From NCBI RefSeq assembly GCF_014647675.1, contig NZ_BMPQ01000004.1, positions 1 to 64,000 on the forward strand: 64,000 bases of DNA, in the 5' to 3' direction. Each line of letters opens with the position of its first letter. Within the stretch, counting starts at the first letter, position 1. The notes beneath the pieces are model-generated. The model worked only from the letters and a program-made list of their open reading frames with translations, had not been told where the DNA came from and did not search any database. Both the position numbers and the translations under genes were made by a program. Positions 16,994 through 24,888 of the stretch are shown in pieces. The stretch is from Streptomyces flaveus (GTDB lineage Bacteria; Actinomycetota; Actinomycetes; Streptomycetales; Streptomycetaceae).

Positions 16994-19166
16994 CGGTCCC
17001 CAGCGGAGCGCCAACGCGGAGCGTTGTCGCCCGGAGCAACAGCAGCGCCACGTCGTCGACCCGCTCCCGCTCCGTCCCGCTGTGCCGTACGAGCGCGTCG
17101 GCCAGCTCCTGAAGCGGCTGGTCGCCGATCTCGGTGAGCCGCCCCGCGAGCCCGGCCAGCGCGTCCTCGATGTCGACACCGGGGGACTCGACCAACCCGT
17201 CGGTGTAGAGGGCGAGTACGGACCCGGGGGCTAGCGACACCCGAGTCGTCGGATATGTGGCCGCCGCGTCGATCCCCAGCAGCGGACCGCCGGCCAGATC
17301 GAGCACCCGAACCTGCCCGTCGGGCCTTCGCAGCAGGGGCGGCGGATGTCCGGCCCGGGCCATCACGGCCTGGCCCTGTGCGGGGTCCAGACGCAGATAG
17401 ATGCAGCTGACGAAGAGATCGCTGCCCAGGTCGATCAGTAGCCGGTTGGTGCTCCTCATGACCTCCTCGGGCGGCTTGCCGACGGTCGTGTACGCGCGTA
17501 CGGCGGTACGGATCTGTCCCATCAGCCCGGCGGCGGTGACGTTGTGACCCTGTACGTCGCCGATCACCGCGACGGCTCCGCCGGGCGTCGGCACCAGGTC
17601 GTAGAAGTCGCCACCGATCTCCATGTCCCGGGTGGCGGGCAGATAGCGGGCGGCGGCCTCGACGCCGGGGAGCGAGGGCAGCGAGTGCGGCAGCAGGGCC
17701 GCCTGCAGGCCGTGCGCCAGCTGGTGCTTCACGTCGTACAGCCGCGCCCGCTCCAGCGCCTGCGCGATCAGCCCGCTGAGGCTGGTCAGCACGGCACGTT
17801 CGTCGGCGGGGAAGGGATGCGGGTCGGCGTACGCGAGGACACAGGTGCCCACCGGCCGGCCGGACGCGATCAGCGGCAGAAACGCCCAGGCCTTCATGTC
17901 GCCGGCCGCCGCGGGCAGCCCCGGATAGAGGCGGTCCAGCTGCCGGCGGGACTCGAAGAAGGCGGGCACACCGCTGGTCAGCGTGTGAGTCCCGGGGGTC
18001 TGCGCGGTGAGCGGCATCCCGTCGAACCGCTCCACGGCATGCGGGTCCGGATAACCGCGGTGCCCGAGCACATGCAGCCGGCCGCCCTGCGAGCCGAGCA
18101 GGACCAGCGCCTGGCTGCCGACGGCGGGCGCGATCTCGTCCGCGACCAGCTGCACCACATCCTGGACGCCGACCGCCTGGGTGAGCGCGCCGGTCAGGTT
18201 CAGGACGTGCGAGATGGTGACGAGACGCGAGCCACCGCCCTCGGCACCGTCCTCGGGCCGCTGCTCGGTGCGGTCGGCCCCCTCCGCCGCCCGCGCCCGG
18301 GAGATCCGCAGACTCAGCCCGTTCGTACTGGGATACAGCCGGAACGACAGCCGGTCGGCCGGTGGGCGCAGCGCCACGAACGACGTCACCTGCTGGCCGA
18401 ACAGCGCGGCACGGTAGCGGTCCTCGAAGACCGGGTCGTTCAGCCATGGCAGGCACGCCCACAGATGCGAGCCCAGCAGAGCGCTGACCGGCAGGCCGAG
18501 CAACTCGCCCGCCGCCGCGTTGGCAAAGCTGATCCGGCCGTGCAGATCGAGCGCGCACAGCCCGTACGGCAGCCGCGCCACCATCCGCACGGCCTCCACC
18601 GCGCCGAGCGTCCCCGTCACGGTCGCCGCCGACGCGGGGGCGAGCAGATCCGGCTCGGGGCGTACCGGGTGGCCCTCCTCGGCGGCCCGCTCAAGGCGCA
18701 GCGCGAGCCGGCCGCAGGCGGCGATGAGATGGTCCCGCTCCCGGTCGGACAGCTCCGCCGGACGCGTACCCGGCCAGGTCACGAAGATCGCCCCGTACAC
18801 GGCACGCTCGGTCGCCACCGGCACCGAGGCCAGCGCGAAGGGATAAGGCAGGACCACGGCGATCCGCGGATAGTCGCGGGCCATGTCCTCCTCGCCGCCG
18901 ACCCAGACGAGCCGGCGGTCGCGCGCCGCCTTCGCCACCGGGACCGGCGCGCTCAGCCCCACCCGCTCCCAGGGCGCCGCGAAGGCCCGCGGCAGACCGG
19001 CCATCACAGCCATCTCCAGGACCTGCTCGCCCGGGGTCAGCAGATAGACGGCGCCGGAGTGGGCGCCGACATCGTCCATGATCGCGGCCAGCGTCAGCGA
19101 CAGCAGCGGCCGGCCCACCGGTGCCGCCGGGCGCTCCGACTGCCGTCCGGACGTCTGGTCGGACAC
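16986..19166 (-). CDS. SpoIIE/RsbU-type serine phosphatase with GAF and PAS sensor domains
   Basis: A 726-residue regulator from a GTG at 19166, with GGGAGGAGG eight bases upstream. Order: GAF-like sensor (about 15-190), PAS domain (about 210-300, YGLCALDLHGRISFANAAAG), second GAF (about 320-480), PP2C-type SpoIIE phosphatase (about 500-715). Metal-binding aspartates are visible in EIGGDFYDLV and VIGDVQGHN, and again in VDDVALLLL. Unlike the neighbouring phosphatases it has no C-terminal HATPase. Such proteins dephosphorylate anti-anti-sigma factors in partner-switching stress or development pathways. It is divergent from a second SpoIIE gene across 199 bp. The repeat family A copy supplies its terminal codons. 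Confidence 0.88.
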   Translation of the reverse strand: MSDQTSGRQSERPAAPVGRPLLSLTLAAIMDDVGAHSGAVYLLTPGEQVLEMAVMAGLPRAFAAPWERVGLSAPVPVAKAARDRRLVWVGGEEDMARDYPRIAVVLPYPFALASVPVATERAVYGAIFVTWPGTRPAELSDRERDHLIAACGRLALRLERAAEEGHPVRPEPDLLAPASAATVTGTLGAVEAVRMVARLPYGLCALDLHGRISFANAAAGELLGLPVSALLGSHLWACLPWLNDPVFEDRYRAALFGQQVTSFVALRPPADRLSFRLYPSTNGLSLRISRARAAEGADRTEQRPEDGAEGGGSRLVTISHVLNLTGALTQAVGVQDVVQLVADEIAPAVGSQALVLLGSQGGRLHVLGHRGYPDPHAVERFDGMPLTAQTPGTHTLTSGVPAFFESRRQLDRLYPGLPAAAGDMKAWAFLPLIASGRPVGTCVLAYADPHPFPADERAVLTSLSGLIAQALERARLYDVKHQLAHGLQAALLPHSLPSLPGVEAAARYLPATRDMEIGGDFYDLVPTPGGAVAVIGDVQGHNVTAAGLMGQIRTAVRAYTTVGKPPEEVMRSTNRLLIDLGSDLFVSCIYLRLDPAQGQAVMARAGHPPPLLRRPDGQVRVLDLAGGPLLGIDAAATYPTTRVSLAPGSVLALYTDGLVESPGVDIEDALAGLAGRLTEIGDQPLQELADALVRHSGTERERVDDVALLLLRATTLRVGAPLGTGD

Positions 19167-19365
19167 GCCGACCACCTCCTCCCACGGCAGCTGCGAAGCA
19201 GCCCCAGGCGTCAAGGCTCCTCCTTGCACGCGGTTCCCGCATAGGGAGTACCCAGGGTGACGACCGGTCCACATACCGCCGCATACCACTGCCTGATCCG
19301 GGCCCGGGATCCCCAAGCAGTCGCAGGGGCTGCGCAAGCGTCCAGGACGCGCTGTAATTGCGGAC

Positions 19366-21819
19366 GTGGTCAGTGAGGGCGGCGCCGGACGCAGAAGGAG
19401 AAAGCTGCGTGCCGAACTTGCCCTCAAAACCCTCCAGGCGGAGCCCGGCTCCCACGAGCGGCTACGCAGCGTCATCGAGCTGGCTCTCGTCTTCAGCGGC
19501 GCGGTCGTCGCCGCCGTGTACGCGCCGGAGGAGAACGACAACCGGCTGGCCCTCGTCGAGTCGGCGGGCGTACCGCGGATCCTGTACGGGCTGCGCGACA
19601 GCTATCCGCTCGCCGACGGCTCGCCCGCGGTGGACGCGTACCGCCTCGGACAGCCGCAGTGGCTCGGCCCCGAGGAACTCGCCGTGGGCCCCGACACCCG
19701 GCGGACGTCCATGGGGGACTTCTGGCTGGCCGCCGTGCCGCTGCCTCCGGCTCCGCGCGACGGCGGCTGTCTGCTCGCCGTGAGCGACAGCCCCGGCGGC
19801 TTCGACATCGAGGACCGGCAGTGCCTCCGGCTGCTGGCCGAGGCCATGGTCTGCCCGGAGTCGGCCCGGCCCCCGCCGCAGAACGCCGAGGACGACTTGC
19901 CCCACAGCTCGTTCAGCCTGGCCATGGACACCGGGCGCGTCGAGGTCGACGACGAGACGCTGGAGCTGTTCGGCATAGGCCGCGAGGACTTCGACGGCAA
20001 GGTCGAGACGCTGCTGGGCATGACCGTGCCGGAGGACCTGCCCTCGCTGATGTCCGTGGTGGAGGCGGACCACATGTCCACCGGCGACCGCGAGCTGGAG
20101 TTCCGTATCCGCCGGCCCTCCGGCGAGCAGAAGTGGCTCAGGCTGCGCGGACGGCTGCTGATCGCCGGTGACGGGGGCCCGGACCGGCTCGTGGGCACCG
20201 TCGCTGACGCCTCCAAACTGCGGTCCGGCGTCAACGAGGTGGCCCGCGTCCAGCGCCTCGCCGCCGCCCTCGCCACCGCGGGCACCGTCCGCGACGTCAG
20301 CCAGGCCGTCGTCACCGCCCTGCGCCAGCCCCTGCTGGCCGACCGGATCGCGCTGGCCGAACTGGAGGGCGACCGGCTCGTCGTCACCGTCCTCGACCCG
20401 CCCGAACCGGAGGCCTGGCCCGCGCTGTGGCGCACCGAATGGCGCTCGGAGTGGCCCGACGCGCCCATACGCACCATGCCGACCCTGGCCGCCGCCCTGC
20501 GCGAGGGCCGCGCCGCGATCTGGCCCGCCGGGACACCGCTGGAACCCGCGCTCGCCGACGTCGGGCCCGGTGGCCTCGCCGTCCTGCCGCTGCCGGCCGG
20601 CGGACGCATGGCCGGGGCCTGCCTGATCGGCTGGGACACCCCGCACGACTTCGGCCCCGACGAGCGCGCCCTGCTCACCGCCTCCGCCGGGCTCGCCGGC
20701 CAGGCCCTGATGCGCGCCCACGCCTTCGACGCCGAACACGAACTGGTCGGCACCCTCCAGCGCACCCTGCTCCCGCGCCGACTGCCCACCCTGCCCGGCG
20801 CGGTCGCCGTCGCCCGCTACCTGCCCACCACCGCGGGCCTGGAGGTCGGCGGTGACTGGTACGACGTGATCCCGCTGCCCGACAACCATGTCGCCCTCGT
20901 CATCGGCGACGTCCAGGGGCACAACGCCGGAGCCGCGACCCTCATGGGCCAGATGCGCACCGCCCTGCGCGCGTACTCCGTCGAAGGGCACCCCCCGGAC
21001 GTGGTGGTCTCGCACGCCAACCGGCTGCTCGTGGACATGGAGACCGACCTCTTCGCCACCTGCGCCTACGTCGACGTCGACATGGAGGAGGGCATGGCCT
21101 GGTGCGTACGGGCCGGACATCTGCCCCCGCTCCTTCGCCATCCCGACGGCAGCACCGAGATCGTGGTCACGGAGGGCGGACCCCCGCTCGGCGTCGTCAC
21201 CCAGGCCGACTTCCCGATGACCGGGATACCGCTGCGCCCCGGCGCGCTGCTGGCACTGACCACGGACGGTCTCGTCGAGTCCGCCGAACTCGACCTCGAG
21301 GACGGCCTGCGCCGCATGGCCGACCAGATGACCGCCTCCGACCCCGCCCACCTCGGGCTCGTGGCCGACGCCCTGCTCACCTACGCCAACCGCAGCGACG
21401 ACGTCGCCCTGCTGCTCATGCGCTACGACGGCATGGCGCTGCGCCCCGAGCGCGAAAGCTGGACGGTGTGGCGCGTACCCCAGGCCGTCGGCCACGCCCG
21501 CCGCTTCACCAAGCGCACCCTGCGCGCCTGGGGCGTGACCGAGCAGACCGACGCCATCCTCCTGGTCGTCTCCGAACTCGTCACCAACGCCCTCGTCCAC
21601 ACCGACGGCCAGGTCCGTCTCGATCTCACCCTCATCAACAACCGTTTCCGCGTCGCGGTCGCCGACATCTCGCCCCGTACGCCCATCAAGCCCACCAGCA
21701 TCGGCTGGGAGGCAACCGGCGGCCGGGGCATCCTCCTGGTCGAGGCCCTGTCGGCGGCCTGGGGAACAGTCCCGGTCAGCGGCGGCAAACAGGTCTGGAG
21801 CGAGATCGCCCTGGACTGA
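19366..21819 (+). CDS. SpoIIE-type phosphatase with PAS, GAF and HATPase (anti-sigma kinase) domains
   Basis: An 817-residue signalling protein. The GTG at 19366 has no Shine-Dalgarno; a TGTAAT about eight bases upstream could be a -10 element, so a leaderless transcript is possible. Domains: GAF-like (about 25-170), PAS (about 185-285, ending in KLRSGVNEVARVQRLAAAL), GAF (about 300-450), SpoIIE phosphatase (about 465-690, with GGDWYD, GDVQGHN, SDDVALLL) and an RsbW-like HATPase (about 700-815, ELVTNALVH, then GGRGILLVEAL). Combining phosphatase and kinase-type domains lets one protein act on both sides of an anti-sigma switch. It is divergent from the previous phosphatase gene. Confidence 0.88.
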   Translation: MVSEGGAGRRRRKLRAELALKTLQAEPGSHERLRSVIELALVFSGAVVAAVYAPEENDNRLALVESAGVPRILYGLRDSYPLADGSPAVDAYRLGQPQWLGPEELAVGPDTRRTSMGDFWLAAVPLPPAPRDGGCLLAVSDSPGGFDIEDRQCLRLLAEAMVCPESARPPPQNAEDDLPHSSFSLAMDTGRVEVDDETLELFGIGREDFDGKVETLLGMTVPEDLPSLMSVVEADHMSTGDRELEFRIRRPSGEQKWLRLRGRLLIAGDGGPDRLVGTVADASKLRSGVNEVARVQRLAAALATAGTVRDVSQAVVTALRQPLLADRIALAELEGDRLVVTVLDPPEPEAWPALWRTEWRSEWPDAPIRTMPTLAAALREGRAAIWPAGTPLEPALADVGPGGLAVLPLPAGGRMAGACLIGWDTPHDFGPDERALLTASAGLAGQALMRAHAFDAEHELVGTLQRTLLPRRLPTLPGAVAVARYLPTTAGLEVGGDWYDVIPLPDNHVALVIGDVQGHNAGAATLMGQMRTALRAYSVEGHPPDVVVSHANRLLVDMETDLFATCAYVDVDMEEGMAWCVRAGHLPPLLRHPDGSTEIVVTEGGPPLGVVTQADFPMTGIPLRPGALLALTTDGLVESAELDLEDGLRRMADQMTASDPAHLGLVADALLTYANRSDDVALLLMRYDGMALRPERESWTVWRVPQAVGHARRFTKRTLRAWGVTEQTDAILLVVSELVTNALVHTDGQVRLDLTLINNRFRVAVADISPRTPIKPTSIGWEATGGRGILLVEALSAAWGTVPVSGGKQVWSEIALD

Positions 21820-21854
21820 GCCGTACGCCCCCTGACCGGCCTACGCTTTGAGAT

Positions 21855-22403
21855 GTGCTCCGCCTCCTGCTGATGTCCGACACCCACCTCCCCAAGCGCG
21901 CCAAGGAACTCCCGGCCCCGCTCTTCGCCGAACTCCCGCGCGCCGACGTCGTGATCCACGCAGGCGACTGGGTGGACGCCGCCACCCTCGACCTCCTGGA
22001 AAGCCGGTCGCAGCGGCTGATCGGCGTGTACGGCAACAACGACGGCCCCGAACTCAGGGCTCGCCTGCCCGAAGTGGCCCGCGCCGACTTGGACGGCCTG
22101 CGCCTCGGCGTCGTCCACGAGACCGGCGCCGCCGCCGGCCGCGAACGCCGCTGCGCCGCCCGCTTCCCAGACCTCGACGTCCTCGTCTTCGGCCACAGCC
22201 ACATCCCCTGGGACACCACGGCACCGACCGGCCTGCGCCTGCTCAACCCCGGCTCACCCACCGACCGCCGCCGCCAGCCCCACTGCACGTACATGACCGC
22301 GCTCGTGGACGGCGGCCGACTGACGGACGTACGCCTGCACCGGCTGCCGCCCCGCAATCCGGCAGACGGCGCGCTTACCGCCGACTTCCGCGACGACGCC
22401 TGA
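21855..22403 (+). CDS. YfcE/MJ0936-type metallophosphoesterase
   Basis: A 182-residue phosphodiesterase started at a GTG 35 bp after the phosphatase gene, so it may be co-transcribed with it. The calcineurin-like metal site is intact: MSDTHLPK (D, H), IHAGDWVD, YGNNDG, VVHETG and the closing FGHSHIPW. Size and motif spacing match the short YfcE class, whose members hydrolyse phosphodiesters or cyclic nucleotides with two bound metal ions. The physiological substrate is unknown. No signal peptide is seen. Confidence 0.88.
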   Translation: MLRLLLMSDTHLPKRAKELPAPLFAELPRADVVIHAGDWVDAATLDLLESRSQRLIGVYGNNDGPELRARLPEVARADLDGLRLGVVHETGAAAGRERRCAARFPDLDVLVFGHSHIPWDTTAPTGLRLLNPGSPTDRRRQPHCTYMTALVDGGRLTDVRLHRLPPRNPADGALTADFRDDA

Positions 22404-22405
22404 GC

Positions 22406-22612
22406 CGCTCAGGACGGCGAGGACCACGGAGACGGCCGCCGCGGCGTACCGGTCGCGGGCCACCACGACCGCCACCGGATCGCCCGCGTAGCGCACCTCG
22501 TCGACAGCGATCCCATCCCCTCCGCGAGATCACCGCCGCTGAACGCAGCGATCACACCCGGCCACTCAAGGGCGGGCGAGACGTCGATCCGGTCGACACG
22601 GGCGTACGTCAC
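22406..22612 (-). pseudogene. Remnant of xanthine/CO dehydrogenase molybdopterin-subunit gene
   Basis: On the minus strand a GTG at 22612 begins VTYARVDRIDVSPALEWPGV followed by IAAFSGGDLAEGMGSL, the typical early segment of xanthine/carbon-monoxide dehydrogenase large subunits (A-R-x-x-x-I-D, PGV-x-A-x-F-x-x-x-DL). After a frameshift near 22505 the other frame continues VDEVRYAGDPVAVVVARDRY plus AAAA, the conserved Y-x-G-D/E-P-V-A-x-V-V-A motif. Everything downstream is missing and runs into the end of the phosphoesterase gene. About 70 residues of a normally 750-800-residue protein remain, so this is a decayed fragment. Confidence 0.75.
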
Positions 22613-22739
22613 TCTATGACCGCGTCGCGAGGGCGGCGAGTGCTGCGGCAGGCCTTGTTGAGCGTTAATCCGTTGCTGTCGCCTATGGCCGCCTGCTGGA
22701 CTACGGGGGACGAGCCGTCCGAAAGATCAAGGAGCAGCG

Positions 22740-22850
22740 ATGCGAGCAGCGTTTATGTCCCCCCAGGAAGGAATCCCCCTCACTCCAAAGGACATGACGC
22801 CAGTTGTACTCGCTGAACTTGGGAATCCTCGCCCATGTAGACGCCGGTAA
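22740..22850 (+). CDS. Possible leader peptide ORF overlapping the ribosomal-protection gene
   Basis: A 36-codon ORF starts at an ATG with AAGGAG five bases upstream, the best ribosome binding site in this region. It reads MRAAFMSPQEGIPLTPKDM and ends PRPCRRR at TAA 22848-22850. It overlaps the first 16 codons of the GTPase gene in another frame, whose own TTG start has a weak site. This suggests translational coupling or attenuation. It could also be a chance ORF. Confidence 0.45.
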   Translation: MRAAFMSPQEGIPLTPKDMTPVVLAELGNPRPCRRR

Positions 22851-24786
22851 GACAAGCCTGACCGAGCGGCTCCTGCACACCGTCGGGGTCATCGACGAGA
22901 TCGGCAGCGTCGACGACGGCAGTACGCAGACAGACTCCCTCGCGCTGGAGCGGCAGCGCGGCATCACGATCAAGTCCGCCGTCGTCTCCTTCGCGATCGA
23001 CGACGTGACGGTCAACCTGATCGACACCCCTGGCCACCCCGACTTCATCGCCGAGGTCGAGCGGGTACTGAGCGTGCTCGACGGCGCGGTCCTGGTGATC
23101 TCGGCCGTGGAGGGAGTACAGGCGCAGACCCGTGTCCTCATGCGGACGCTGCAACGCCTGCGCATTCCGACCCTGATCTTCGTGAACAAGATCGACCGCG
23201 CCGGAGCGCGTTACACAGACCTGCTGGAGAGCATCTCCACGCGGCTCAACCCGGCGATCGTCCCGATGGGCGAGGTCGGCGAACTGGGCACCCGGGGCGC
23301 CCACTTCACCCCGCACGACGGCTTCCCGGCACGCCTGCTCGAACTGCTCGCCGAGCACGACGACGCGCTGCTGGCCGCGTACGTCGACGACGAGAGATCC
23401 GTCTCGCAGGACCGGCTGCGCACCGAACTCGCCGCGCAGACCGGGCAGTCACTGGTGCACCCGGTGTTCTTCGGCTCAGCCGTCACGGGCGCGGGGGTCG
23501 ATGAACTCATCGGCGGGATCCGGGAGTTGCTGCCCTCGGCCGAGGGGGACGCGGACGGTCCGGTCTCGGGCACCGTCTTCAAGGTCGAGCGCGGACCGGC
23601 GGGGGAGAAGATCGCGTACGCGCGGATGTTCTCGGGCACGCTGCGCACCCGCGACCGCGTGACCTTCGGCGACGGCGAGGACGGGAAGGTCACCGGCATC
23701 ACCGTCTTCGACCGGGGCTCGGACCTGCGGGGCGATCAGGTGCCCGCGGGTCGGATCGGCAGGCTCTGGGGGCTGACCGGCATCCGTATCGGCGACACCC
23801 TGGGCGTACCGCGGAAAGGGACGGACGAGCACTACTTCGCACCACCGACCCTGGAAACCGTCGTCGTGCCCCGCGACAAGACCGACAAGGGCGCCCTGCA
23901 TCTCGCGCTCACCCAACTCGCCGAGCAGGACCCGCTGATCAATCTGCGGCAGGACGAGATCCGGCAGGAGACCTCGGTGTCCCTGTACGGGGAGGTGCAG
24001 AAGGAGGTCATCCAGGCCACGCTGGCCGACGAGTTCGGCCTCGACGTCGGTTTCCGTGAGACGACGCCCCTGTGCATCGAGCGGCCGGTCGGAACCGGTG
24101 CGGCCGTGGAGTTCAACGGCAAGGAACCGAACCCGTTTCTCGCGACCGTCGGACTACGCGTCGATCCGGCGCCGGTCGGCTCCGGCGTGGAATTCCGGCT
24201 GGAGGTCGAGCTGGGGTCGATGCCGTACGCCTTCTTCAAGGCCGTCGAGGACACCGTGCGGGAGACGCTCGGCCAGGGACCGCACGGCTGGCAGGTCACC
24301 GACTGCACGGTCACCATGACGCACTCCGGTTATTCACCGCGGCAGAGCCATGCGCACCAGGGCTTCGACAAGAGCATGTCGAGCACGGGCGCGGACTTCC
24401 GCGGACTGACGCCGCTCGTGCTGATGGACGCGTTGCGGCAGGCGGGCACCCTGGTGCACGAGCCGATGCACGCCTTCCGCCTCGAGGCCCCGGCGGACAC
24501 GCTGGGCGCGGTGCTGCCCGTCCTGGCGAAGCTGCGCGCCGTACCGCAGACGACTCAGGCGCGGGGCACGGCGTCCGTCCTCGAGGGCCGGATCCCGGCA
24601 GCCCAGGTGCACCGACTGGAGCAGCAGCTCCCGGCGTTGACCCGCGGCGAGGGTGAGCTGGAGACCGCCTTCGACCACTACGCACCGGTCGCCCGAGGCA
24701 TGGCCCCCGAGCGTGAGCGGACCGATCACAACCCCCTGGACCGGAAGGAGTACCTACTCAACGTGACGCGACGTGTCGGCGGGTGA
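22804..24786 (+). CDS. Tetracycline-resistance-type ribosomal protection GTPase (Otr(A)/Tet(M) family)
   Basis: A 660-residue EF-G-like translational GTPase. An in-frame stop lies just upstream, so the first available start is the TTG at 22804, giving MYSLNLGILAHVDAGKTSLT, which aligns with the beginning of Otr(A). G1 AHVDAGKT, G2 RGIT, G3 DTPGH and G4 NKID are intact. The C-terminal half matches the family (YGEVQKEVIQ, CIERPVGTG, GLTPLVLMDALRQAG), and the length fits (about 640-660). Family members bind the ribosome and release tetracycline; paralogues in non-producers may have other roles. A leader ORF overlaps its start. No tetracycline biosynthesis gene is nearby. Confidence 0.85.
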   Translation: MYSLNLGILAHVDAGKTSLTERLLHTVGVIDEIGSVDDGSTQTDSLALERQRGITIKSAVVSFAIDDVTVNLIDTPGHPDFIAEVERVLSVLDGAVLVISAVEGVQAQTRVLMRTLQRLRIPTLIFVNKIDRAGARYTDLLESISTRLNPAIVPMGEVGELGTRGAHFTPHDGFPARLLELLAEHDDALLAAYVDDERSVSQDRLRTELAAQTGQSLVHPVFFGSAVTGAGVDELIGGIRELLPSAEGDADGPVSGTVFKVERGPAGEKIAYARMFSGTLRTRDRVTFGDGEDGKVTGITVFDRGSDLRGDQVPAGRIGRLWGLTGIRIGDTLGVPRKGTDEHYFAPPTLETVVVPRDKTDKGALHLALTQLAEQDPLINLRQDEIRQETSVSLYGEVQKEVIQATLADEFGLDVGFRETTPLCIERPVGTGAAVEFNGKEPNPFLATVGLRVDPAPVGSGVEFRLEVELGSMPYAFFKAVEDTVRETLGQGPHGWQVTDCTVTMTHSGYSPRQSHAHQGFDKSMSSTGADFRGLTPLVLMDALRQAGTLVHEPMHAFRLEAPADTLGAVLPVLAKLRAVPQTTQARGTASVLEGRIPAAQVHRLEQQLPALTRGEGELETAFDHYAPVARGMAPERERTDHNPLDRKEYLLNVTRRVGG

Positions 24787-24815
24787 ACGCGAACTGCCCT
24801 TGAGGGAAAGGTCAC

Positions 24816-24829
24816 TTACTCCCGAGTAA
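24816..24829. promoter_or_regulatory. TetR-type operator candidate, site 1 (GH5 promoter)
   Basis: The palindrome TTACTCCCGAGTAA has perfect six-base arms. It lies 60 bp before the GH5 glycosidase start and matches the arms TTACT/AGTAA of the site in front of the beta-propeller and tetR genes. Confidence 0.65.
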
Positions 24830-24838
24830 ATTGGGTAC

Positions 24839-24852
24839 TTACTCTGGAGTCA
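24839..24852. promoter_or_regulatory. TetR-type operator candidate, site 2 (GH5 promoter)
   Basis: TTACTCTGGAGTCA repeats site 1 with one arm mismatch. The two sites are 23 bp apart start to start, about two helical turns, which suits cooperative binding of two repressor dimers. Confidence 0.55.
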
Positions 24853-24888
24853 GAGGTGTTGACGGGCCGCTGAAGCATTGCGAATGTA

